The position numbers and the translations under genes were made by a program. A DNA stretch of 34,214 nt from an uncultured beta proteobacterium. GTDB lineage: Bacteria > Pseudomonadota > Gammaproteobacteria > Burkholderiales > Burkholderiaceae. Below, one piece after another: positions 20,726 through 28,850 of the stretch. The stretch spans positions 1-34,214 of the forward strand of contig CAIVXR010000277.1 of NCBI GenBank assembly GCA_903909925.1, written 5' to 3'. Below the pieces are notes generated by a model, which did not search any database, had not been told where the DNA came from, and saw only the letters and a program-made list of their open reading frames with translations. Position 1 is the first letter of the stretch; every line of letters begins with the position of its first letter.

Positions 20726-21952
20726 ATGACCAAACCCCAACACCATGCAATAGTGGTGATCGGGGCAGGCATTTGCGGCGCAACCATCGCAAACGAGTTG
20801 CTCCAACGTGGCCAGTCCGTATGCATTGTTGATGCTGCATCATCTGCTGCCACCGCCTGTTCTAGTCATGCATATGCTATCGCGCATCCACATATAGGCA
20901 GAGGATCACCGCGCTTATTGCGTTTAACGCGAATCGCTTTTTTGTTGGCTGAGACCAGATGGGGCAAGGCTTGGAATAAACACGGCATTTTTCAGCCCAC
21001 CAAAAAAGACAAGCATTTTGACCGAGTAGAAGTTACTAATTATTTGAAGTCATTAGACCTTGATCAAGATATTGCTGTTGCTTTAGACGCTCAAGAGGCA
21101 GAAAAAATTTGTGGCATTAAACAAAGCGGAGTGTGGCTTTCCCGTGGGGCATCCTTAAATATATTTGAGGCTAGCAATGCACTTCTGCAAGAGCATGAGG
21201 ATTTAACTTGCTTATGGAATACGCGGGTTGCTAAGCTCGAGCAGCTCAATGGCCAATGGTTTTTATTGAATCAAGCTAATGAAGCCATTCTTTCCGCAGA
21301 CAAGGTGGTAGTCGCAACAGCAATGGATAGCAAGCCCTTGATGAGCAGCATCGGAATACGATTACCGTTGAAGCCAGTTCGTGGTCAGTTGAGTATTTTC
21401 TCGATTAGAAAAGAGGATGCTTGGACGCAAAAATTACCGCGAGTTGGAATATCAGGCGATGGCTATTGTCTTCCAGCACAGCAGCTTGAAGATGGCAGCT
21501 ATCGCTGGATGGTGGGATCTAGCTTTGATGAGGGTAAAGATGATTTGGGCTCAAGAGACAGCAGCGATGCATTTAATCGTGAGCAAGCAAAAGGCTTGCT
21601 TGATTATTCTGAGGGAGATTCTCGGTCACTCATCAAGGCTGGTGATTTTGTTGGCGTACGCTGCGTTGCTGGCGATCGCCTGCCAATTATTGGCGCACTT
21701 AACCAAAGGCCTGGGATCTTTTTGGCTACCGCTTTAGGTTCGCGCGGCGTTTTATGGTCAGCGCTTGCAGCTAAGCTAATTACAGCTCAGGTGCTGGGCG
21801 ATGACTTTGCTTTGCTTGCGCGCTTAGGCTTTGCTGCAGATTTAGTTTCGGCACTAGCACCCACCCGTTTTTTTGCTGGAGCTTTAGCAGCACCGGCAGC
21901 TTTGGCCTCAAACTCAAAAGCAGTTTTGCCATCAGCACCCAAGGCTAAATAG
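20726..21952 (+). CDS. FAD-dependent oxidoreductase resembling the MnmC C-terminal domain (stand-alone MnmC2-like)
   Basis: IVVIGAGICGATIANELLQRGQSVCIVD; SHAYAIAHPHIGRGSPRLLRLTRIAFLLA; VGVRCVAGDRLPIIGALNQRPGIFLATALGSRGVLWSALAAKLI; LAPTRFF. Confidence 0.8.
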   Translation: MTKPQHHAIVVIGAGICGATIANELLQRGQSVCIVDAASSAATACSSHAYAIAHPHIGRGSPRLLRLTRIAFLLAETRWGKAWNKHGIFQPTKKDKHFDRVEVTNYLKSLDLDQDIAVALDAQEAEKICGIKQSGVWLSRGASLNIFEASNALLQEHEDLTCLWNTRVAKLEQLNGQWFLLNQANEAILSADKVVVATAMDSKPLMSSIGIRLPLKPVRGQLSIFSIRKEDAWTQKLPRVGISGDGYCLPAQQLEDGSYRWMVGSSFDEGKDDLGSRDSSDAFNREQAKGLLDYSEGDSRSLIKAGDFVGVRCVAGDRLPIIGALNQRPGIFLATALGSRGVLWSALAAKLITAQVLGDDFALLARLGFAADLVSALAPTRFFAGALAAPAALASNSKAVLPSAPKAK

Positions 21953-24450
21953 GCCTTAAAGCCACGACCAGTACGGTTTGATTTGAAGTTGGTTAAGAGA
22001 TCGGTCTTGCCTTCTTTCAGTAGCTTTTGCACCTGCTCAACCGAAATTTCTTGTTGCAAAACAACCTTACCCGTTTTGAAATCACAGGTTTTGCTTGGTC
22101 CGGTATTGTTCTCACAAAGGTAACGCATACCATCTTCATATACGGCACCAGAGCATTTTGGACAAACGCCCAAAGCTTGGCGGCCAGTGAAATCGATTGC
22201 CTCAGTTTCTTCATCTTGCGTATTGCCAAAATCAAACTCAAGTTTGAAGCCTGCGTTTGGATAGTCCGCATCATCTTCTGGAATTTCACTTAGCTTAATG
22301 ATGGCTGCAAATGGACGACCTATTTTGCTGCGAAAGCCCTGCAATGGCCCAATAGTCTTCTCGCGCAACAACTCTTCTACTTCAGGATATTCAAATGCCC
22401 GACCGCCGGGTGTTTTGCTAATCGTAAAGCCACATTTTTCACAGGCAAACCGACGATAGTTTTCTTTCACCGAGCCCTTACAGTGTGGGCACGGCGTGGT
22501 CATCGTGGCGTAGTCACCTGGAATGGTATCGCTGTCATACTCCTTGGCGCGCTTAACGATGCGCTGCGTCATCTGTGCAATTTCTTGCATAAAAGTATCG
22601 CGATTCATCTTGCCCTGCTCAATCAAAGAGAGCTTGTTTTCCCAGTTACCAGTTAAATCAGGGCGCGTTAACTCTTCAACATCTAATCCTCGCAATAAAG
22701 TCATTAACTGAAATGCTTTCGCTGTAGGGATGAGTTCACGCGCTTCGCGCACGATGTATCTTTCGGCTAGCAGTCCTTCGATAATTGCAGCACGCGTTGC
22801 AGGCGTTCCCAAACCTTTTTCTGCCATAGCTTCACGCATTTCATCATCATCAACCCACTTACCAGCACTCTCCATCGCTGAAAGTAAGGTTGCTTCTGTA
22901 TAGCGTGCTGGCGGCTTAGTTTTTAATGGCACGACGGCAATGGATTCGTTTTGAACGGTTTCGCCTTCTTTGACTGGCACAAGCTCATCGTCAGCTTGAT
23001 TCGCTTTGCCATAGACAGTAAGCCATCCAGGGTTCACCAGAACGCGACCCTCAGTTTTAAAGTGGTGGCCCAAAACCTCAGTAATGCGGGTGGTAACTCG
23101 GAATTCAGCGGCTGGATAAAAGACCGCCAAGAAACGACGGACCACTAGGTCATATAACTTTGCTTCTGGCTCACTTAAAGTCTTGGGAGTTTCCAGAGTT
23201 GGAATAATTGCAAAGTGATCAGAAATTTTCGAGTTATCAAAGATGCGTTTGTTCGGCTTGATCCAACCGAAACCTACATTTGATTTTGGATCTTTTGGAT
23301 CACCCTTCAGAATTTGTTTTGCAAATGCGCGGTAGTCTTGTGAGTTTTCAGCAAGCACTTCCATGGTTTTTTTAACGGTATCCAGGTAATCCTCTGGTAG
23401 TGCTTTTGCATCAGTACGAGGATAGGTTAAAACCTTATGTCGCTCATAAAGCGCTTGTGCAAGACCTAAAGTATTTTTTGCAGAAAAGCCAAAACGGGCA
23501 TTTGCTTCACGTTGCAAACTAGTTAAGTCAAACAGTTGCGGTGCAAGTTGGGTTGCTGGTTTAGCCTCCTCTTTAACGCTTGCTTTTTTATCGCGACATG
23601 CTGCAACAATGCTTTGTGCCGCAGCTTCACTCCAAAGACGATTCTCGCGCGCATCTGGTTCAGCAGCATCTTTCTTAAACTTGGGATCAAACCAGCGACC
23701 CTCATAAACCCCAGCAGCAGCAATAAACTCAGCCTTTACTTCCCAATAATCTTTTGAAATAAATTTACGAATCAATTCTTCGCGCTCGACCACAATTGAC
23801 AGCGTTGGAGTTTGAACACGGCCCACCGTAGTTAAGAAGAAGCCCCCGCTTTTACTGTTAAAGGCGGTCATAGCACGAGTGCCATTTATACCCACCAACC
23901 AGTCGGCTTCTGAGCGGCAACGCGCTGCATCAGCAAGTGGCTGCATATCTTCATCAGTGCGCAAGCTTGCAAAGCCATCACGAATGGCTGCTGGCGTCAT
24001 GGACTGTAACCACAAACGCTTAATGCCCTGTGGCGCTTTTGCGTGTTGCGCTATTAGGCGGAAAATGAGCTCGCCTTCGCGCCCCGCGTCACATGCATTA
24101 ATTAAAGAAGTGATGTCTTTGCGCTTGATAAGTTTTTGCAAGACCTTCAGGCGTGACTCGGTTTTGACGATTGGCCGCAAATCAAAATAGGGCGGCACAA
24201 CAGGCAAGTTAGCAAAAGACCACTTCCCACGTTTAACGTCATATTCTTCTGGGGCGGCTATTTCTAAGAGATGGCCAACTGCCGATGAGATAACAAAGTC
24301 GTCGCTCTCAAAATAGTCCTCGTGCTTGGTAAAGCCGCCCAGCGCCTTGGCGATGTCGTTAGCCACCGAAGGTTTCTCGGCAATCACAAGAGTCTTAGGG
24401 TGATCCACGGATGAGGTCTTTGTGCTGCTTTTGGTAGATGCTTTAGCCAC
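21787..24450 (-). CDS. topB: DNA topoisomerase III (type IA)
   Basis: KTLVIAEKPSVANDIAKALGG, NACDAGREGELIFRLI, GRVQTPTLSIVVERE, LTYPRTDAKALPEDY, zinc-finger-like CPHCKG/CEKCG repeats, lysine/alanine-rich tail. Confidence 0.93.
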   Translation of the reverse strand: MAKASTKSSTKTSSVDHPKTLVIAEKPSVANDIAKALGGFTKHEDYFESDDFVISSAVGHLLEIAAPEEYDVKRGKWSFANLPVVPPYFDLRPIVKTESRLKVLQKLIKRKDITSLINACDAGREGELIFRLIAQHAKAPQGIKRLWLQSMTPAAIRDGFASLRTDEDMQPLADAARCRSEADWLVGINGTRAMTAFNSKSGGFFLTTVGRVQTPTLSIVVEREELIRKFISKDYWEVKAEFIAAAGVYEGRWFDPKFKKDAAEPDARENRLWSEAAAQSIVAACRDKKASVKEEAKPATQLAPQLFDLTSLQREANARFGFSAKNTLGLAQALYERHKVLTYPRTDAKALPEDYLDTVKKTMEVLAENSQDYRAFAKQILKGDPKDPKSNVGFGWIKPNKRIFDNSKISDHFAIIPTLETPKTLSEPEAKLYDLVVRRFLAVFYPAAEFRVTTRITEVLGHHFKTEGRVLVNPGWLTVYGKANQADDELVPVKEGETVQNESIAVVPLKTKPPARYTEATLLSAMESAGKWVDDDEMREAMAEKGLGTPATRAAIIEGLLAERYIVREARELIPTAKAFQLMTLLRGLDVEELTRPDLTGNWENKLSLIEQGKMNRDTFMQEIAQMTQRIVKRAKEYDSDTIPGDYATMTTPCPHCKGSVKENYRRFACEKCGFTISKTPGGRAFEYPEVEELLREKTIGPLQGFRSKIGRPFAAIIKLSEIPEDDADYPNAGFKLEFDFGNTQDEETEAIDFTGRQALGVCPKCSGAVYEDGMRYLCENNTGPSKTCDFKTGKVVLQQEISVEQVQKLLKEGKTDLLTNFKSNRTGRGFKAYLALGADGKTAFEFEAKAAGAAKAPAKKRVGASAETKSAAKPKRASKAKSSPST

Positions 24451-24509
24451 GCTTTTGCCTAAATTTGAGCCTGAAATGATGTTTCTAATAGCGAAAAAGG
24501 ATGAACAAT

Positions 24510-24534
24510 TTAAACCAAATCAGGGTTTGGTTAA
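24510..24534. repeat. Inverted repeat TTAAACCAAA-tcaggg-TTTGGTTAA upstream of topB
   Basis: Directly visible near-perfect palindrome in the dprA-topB spacer, about 60 nt upstream of the topB ATG. Confidence 0.6.
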
Positions 24535-24672
24535 TTGCTTACCCCTTTTTTATTATTAACCGATAAATTGGGAAAAGTCCAAAAAGGCCAGCTTTTCAAC
24601 AATGAAGCGGCTATTTTTGGGAAGGTAGACTGATAAAAAACGGCCTTTAATCCCTTTTAAATAGGGGTTTTC

Positions 24673-25347
24673 TCAAAAAACCAACTCTTCCAGAACTTCT
24701 TTGGGGTTGCGGACCAGTTTTGCGCCCTGCTGAATGAGAAGGTTGCAGCCGCTAGATACCGGAGACCGAATAGACCCGGGTAGAGCAAAAACCTCTCTTC
24801 CTAGCTCAACTGCAAGCCTTGCGGTAATGAGTGAACCGGATCTTTCTGTAGCTTCAATCACGACTACGCCAAGCGCTAGCGCTGCAATCAGTCGGTTGCG
24901 CATGGGGAAATGACATGATTTCGGTGGCGTACCCAGGGGGAGCTCGGATACCAAAAGCCCTTGTTTTCGAATATTGTTGGCTAAAGCCAGATGTTCTTTG
25001 GGGTAAATTACATCCACGCCGGCCCCACAGACTGCTATGGTGAAGTGATTGGGGCCAAGCTTAAGGGTTGCTTGATGCGCGACCCCATCAATGCCTCTTG
25101 CAAGCCCTGAGACGATCAGTAAACCAGCTCGGGATAGCTCTTGGGCAAAAATAGCTGCGTTTTCAAGTCCCTCAGCGCTAGCTTTGCGTGAGCCTACGAT
25201 TGCAATCATGGGAATTTTCAACAGACCAAGATCGCCATCTATATAGAGACGCTTAGGTGGATCATACAAATCATGAAGCCGGTTTGGGTAGTTTTTATCA
25301 CCCCTTAAAATACAAGTGATTTGGTTTATTTTGGGAAATGAGAGCAT
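24673..25347 (-). CDS. dprA: DNA processing protein DprA/Smf, short form
   Basis: IPMIAIVGSRKASAEGLENAAIFAQELSRAGLLIVSGLARGIDGVAHQATL, FPMRNRLIAALALGVVVIEATERSGSLITARLAVELGREVFALPG. ATG at 25347 (MLSFPKINQITCILRGDKNYP) is preferred; the ORF-track start at 25485 runs antisense through def. Confidence 0.88.
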   Translation of the reverse strand: MLSFPKINQITCILRGDKNYPNRLHDLYDPPKRLYIDGDLGLLKIPMIAIVGSRKASAEGLENAAIFAQELSRAGLLIVSGLARGIDGVAHQATLKLGPNHFTIAVCGAGVDVIYPKEHLALANNIRKQGLLVSELPLGTPPKSCHFPMRNRLIAALALGVVVIEATERSGSLITARLAVELGREVFALPGSIRSPVSSGCNLLIQQGAKLVRNPKEVLEELVF

Positions 25348-25418
25348 TAAAAGATTTTGATCTTTAGGGGGATTCCAGCAATCGGGACAGACTGATTGCT
25401 CTGTTGGATAATTCCTAT

Positions 25419-25934
25419 ATGGCTTTATTAAACGTCCTTTGTTACCCAGACTCGCGCTTGCACAAGGTTGCCAAACCTGTGGCACAGGTAGATGCGCGTA
25501 TTAAAAAAATAGTCGCCGATATGGCCGACACAATGTATGAGGCCCCAGGAGTTGGATTGGCTGCAACCCAGGTTGATATTCATGAGCGCATTGTCGTGAT
25601 TGATATATCGGAAGAGCAAAATGAGTTAAGGGTTTTTATAAACCCTGAAATTATTTGGTCAAGTCCCGAGAAAAAGGCTTGGCGCGAAGGCTGCCTTTCA
25701 GTGCCTGAGTTCTATGATGAGGTTGAGCGGCCTGCACAAGTTCGTGTCAGAGCTTTAGATGTCGACGGTAAAGAATTTGAAGTGGATGCCGATGGCTTAT
25801 TAGCAGTATGTTTGCAGCATGAGCTTGACCATTTGCAGGGTAAGGTATTTGTTGAGTATTTATCGATACTGAAACGAACTCGTATTTCACAAAAACTAAA
25901 AAAGCGCGCCAAAGAGTTAGCGGGTGAGCGCTAG
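25419..25934 (+). CDS. def: Peptide deformylase
   Basis: [49 protein letters not shown]. Confidence 0.97.
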   Translation: MALLNVLCYPDSRLHKVAKPVAQVDARIKKIVADMADTMYEAPGVGLAATQVDIHERIVVIDISEEQNELRVFINPEIIWSSPEKKAWREGCLSVPEFYDEVERPAQVRVRALDVDGKEFEVDADGLLAVCLQHELDHLQGKVFVEYLSILKRTRISQKLKKRAKELAGER

Positions 25935-25943
25935 GCGCCGCTG

Positions 25944-26939
25944 ATGAAAATTGTATTTGCTGGAACTCCCGAGTTTGCTGCGCAAGCAATGCGAGCAATT
26001 AATGACGCTGGCCATGAAATTGTGTTGGCGCTTACGCAGCCTGATCGCCGTGCCGGCAGAGGCATGCATCTGCAAGCGAGCCCCGTTAAAGAGTTTGCAT
26101 TAGAAAAAAATATCCCTGTACTTCAGCCAGAAACGCTCAAGCGTAGTAGTAGCCACCCCCAAAAACAAGCTCAAGCGCAAGATACGTATACGCAATTATC
26201 CGAAATAGATTTTGATCTTATGGTGGTAGTTGCCTATGGACTCATCTTGCCAAAAGATATTTTAGATATTGCACAGAGGCCAGGAAGGCATGGTAGTTTT
26301 AATATTCACGCATCCTTATTGCCGCGTTGGCGTGGCGCAGCGCCGATACAGCGAGCCATTCAATCGGGCGACACCAAAACGGGCATTTGCATTATGCAAA
26401 TGGACGTTGGTCTTGATACAGGCGATACGGTGCTTATTAATGCGCTTGAAATTACACCCGAAGAAACTAGCGATACATTGCATCATCGCCTAGCGAAATT
26501 AGGTGCCCAATCAATTGTTGATGTGCTAAATCATTTGCAAGCAGGCGAGGACTTGGTGCGCACTCCGCAAGAAGTCAAGGGCGTAACGTATGCAGAAAAA
26601 ATATTCAAGAGCGAAGCAGAAATTGACTGGAATTTAAGCGCCCAAGAAATTGATCGACAGATTCGGGCTTTTAATCCTTTTCCTGGCGCCACTAGTCACC
26701 TTCATGAGTTGCCGATCAAATTCTGGAACTCTCGTATTCCAAAAATAGGCGCCTGTAGCAAAGCTGGGCGCCCTGGTGAGCTATTGGGCTTTAGCGAAGA
26801 GGGCGCTTATATTCAATGCGGGCAGGATATTCTAGAAATTTTAGAAATGCAAAAGCCGGGCGGCAAGAAAATGAATGCCAGCCGTTGCTTGCAGTCGCTT
26901 GGTTACCATGAACAAGCATTACGCTTTGATACAAAATAA
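25944..26939 (+). CDS. fmt: Methionyl-tRNA formyltransferase
   Basis: MKIVFAGTPEFAAQAMRA, SFNIHASLLPRWRGAAPIQRAI, DTGDTVL, RQIRAFNPFPGA. Confidence 0.97.
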   Translation: MKIVFAGTPEFAAQAMRAINDAGHEIVLALTQPDRRAGRGMHLQASPVKEFALEKNIPVLQPETLKRSSSHPQKQAQAQDTYTQLSEIDFDLMVVVAYGLILPKDILDIAQRPGRHGSFNIHASLLPRWRGAAPIQRAIQSGDTKTGICIMQMDVGLDTGDTVLINALEITPEETSDTLHHRLAKLGAQSIVDVLNHLQAGEDLVRTPQEVKGVTYAEKIFKSEAEIDWNLSAQEIDRQIRAFNPFPGATSHLHELPIKFWNSRIPKIGACSKAGRPGELLGFSEEGAYIQCGQDILEILEMQKPGGKKMNASRCLQSLGYHEQALRFDTK

Positions 26940-26955
26940 AACACACTAAACCAAT

Positions 26956-28272
26956 TTGACTGATAAAAAACCGCCGCACAGCCTGCCACTTTCCGAAGCA
27001 ATCAGCATTGCTGCTCAGGCCATCAGCGAGGTAATGAGTGGCAGATCACTGACGGAAGTTTTGGATGAATTAGAGCCCCATGAGCGCCCAATTGTGCAGA
27101 GCTTAAGCTTTGATGCTTTGCGTAAATGGGTGCGATCACATGAGCTAATCAAACAATTTATTCCTAAGAACCCTCCGCCAGAAGTTGATCATCTATTGAG
27201 CGTTGCCATAGCACTATTCTTAAATGAAAACTCAGACGGCAAAGGTTATGCAGCTCACACCATTGTTGATCAAGCTGTAAGCGCGTGCGCTAACTACGAT
27301 AAGACAGTGTATGCCAAAGGTTTAGTAAATGCGGTACTTCGCAAGGTAAGCCTCATTGTTCAGCCCACAGAGGGCCAAAACCGTTTTGCACCAGACCCTA
27401 TTCCAATGTTTGTTCCGCCTTGGTGGCGCGCTAACTTAAAACGGCATTACTCAAAAGACTGGCAATCCATTTTGTTTGCACAAGCAAAGCGGGCACCATT
27501 GATTTTGCGCGTTAATCAAAAACAATATTCACGTGATCAATATCAAGCTTTATTAAGCGAGCTTGGAATCACATCTAATTTTATTGATGAAGTAGCAGGG
27601 GTTAAATTGCCATCTGCTTTGTTGTTGTCTGATCCAGTTCCTGTGTCAGAGCTACCAGGTTTTTATAGCGGCGCGGTATCGGTTCAAGATTCAGGGGCCC
27701 AGTTAGCAGCAATCCTTTTAAACCCTCAGCCAGGCGAGCGAATCTTAGATGCATGTGCGGCACCGGGCGGCAAGACTGCACATTTATTAGAGCTGGCAAA
27801 TTGCGAGATGATTGCTCTAGAGCTCGATGGCGAGCGGCTTGGCAAAATCAGCGGTAATTTAGATCGCTTGCGCTTGCATTCCGATAAAGTCCAGGTCGTT
27901 CTGGGCGATGCTTCAAAGGTATCTTGGTGGGACGGCCGCTTTTTTGACAAAATCTTGCTCGATGCGCCTTGTTCTGCCTCAGGTATTGTGGCCAGGCATC
28001 CCGATATCCCCTTTTTAAGACGTGAGGCCGACATCAAGTCCTTGCAGCAGAAGCAACGCGGGATTTTGCAACAAGCCTGGAAAATGTTAAAACCAGAAGG
28101 TCTCATGCTCTATGTCACCTGCTCTGTATTTCCGGAGGAGGGAGAGGATCAGGCAGCTTGGTTTGCTGCCCAGCATGCCAATGCGGTACGATTAGGCGCT
28201 CCAGGACAGATTCTGCCGACTGAGGTAAGTGACGGTTTTTACTATGCTTTGTTTAAGAAAAACGGGCCATGA
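26956..28272 (+). CDS. rsmB: 16S rRNA (cytosine(967)-C(5))-methyltransferase RsmB
   Basis: N-terminal NusB-like region; VQDSGAQLAAILLNPQPGERILDACAAPGGKTAHLLEL; DAPCSASGIVARHPD; YVTCSVFPEE. TTG start. Confidence 0.95.
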   Translation: MTDKKPPHSLPLSEAISIAAQAISEVMSGRSLTEVLDELEPHERPIVQSLSFDALRKWVRSHELIKQFIPKNPPPEVDHLLSVAIALFLNENSDGKGYAAHTIVDQAVSACANYDKTVYAKGLVNAVLRKVSLIVQPTEGQNRFAPDPIPMFVPPWWRANLKRHYSKDWQSILFAQAKRAPLILRVNQKQYSRDQYQALLSELGITSNFIDEVAGVKLPSALLLSDPVPVSELPGFYSGAVSVQDSGAQLAAILLNPQPGERILDACAAPGGKTAHLLELANCEMIALELDGERLGKISGNLDRLRLHSDKVQVVLGDASKVSWWDGRFFDKILLDAPCSASGIVARHPDIPFLRREADIKSLQQKQRGILQQAWKMLKPEGLMLYVTCSVFPEEGEDQAAWFAAQHANAVRLGAPGQILPTEVSDGFYYALFKKNGP

Positions 28273-28850
28273 GCCAAAGAATTAAACAACTCATCTTTTT
28301 ATGCTTGATGGCGTTGAGCGTATTTTCAACAAGCGCAAGCGCAGAAGGAATCAAAATTAAATCCTTTGAGTTGGAGAGGGTCGATAACGATTGGCTTTTG
28401 AATGCTACTTTTCAGATTGAGCTGTCGCCTGGCCTTGAAGACGCAGTTCAAAAAGGCGTAGTGCTTTACTTTCAAACAGAGTTTGACTTAACGCGTTCAC
28501 GTTGGTATTGGTTTGATGAGAGGCCAGTGCTTGTCCAAAGACAAACGCGCCTGTCTTACCAACCCCTAACTCAGCAATACCGAATTGCTTCAGAGGGCTT
28601 TACATTTTCTGCACAAACGATTGCTGAGGCCTTACAAGCAGTTGGTAGCGTTGGTGGTTGGCGCGTAGTTGACCATAGTCAGCTGGACACAAGCAAGACA
28701 TACACCGCCTCCTTGCGGATGGCTTTAGACTTGAGTAAGTTGCCTAAGCCATTCCAGGTGAATGCCTTGAACAACCGAGATTGGAATGTTTCAAGCGACT
28801 GGCTGCGGATCCCCTTTTCACCTGCTGCCTCCAATCTTATTAAGCGATGA
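28269..28850 (+). CDS. DUF4390 domain-containing protein
   Basis: Signal peptide; IKIKSFELERVDNDWLLNATFQIELSPGLEDAVQKGVVLYFQTEFDLTRSRWYWFDE; overlaps rsmB and ntrY by 4 nt each. Confidence 0.85.
   Translation: MSQRIKQLIFLCLMALSVFSTSASAEGIKIKSFELERVDNDWLLNATFQIELSPGLEDAVQKGVVLYFQTEFDLTRSRWYWFDERPVLVQRQTRLSYQPLTQQYRIASEGFTFSAQTIAEALQAVGSVGGWRVVDHSQLDTSKTYTASLRMALDLSKLPKPFQVNALNNRDWNVSSDWLRIPFSPAASNLIKR

Noticed and set aside
25348-25485. Extended N-terminus of DprA from the ORF track ([14 protein letters not shown]...)
   Set aside because: Runs antisense through the start of def and has no DprA resemblance; ATG at 25347 preferred.
27529-27540. CACGTG core at 'ttcacgtgatcaa' in rsmB as a second parS
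   Set aside because: Only the central hexamer and one flank match; the other arm is wrong and it lies within conserved coding sequence.
27726-28106. 126-aa - strand ORF antisense to rsmB
   Set aside because: Opposite the conserved SAM-binding and catalytic region of RsmB.
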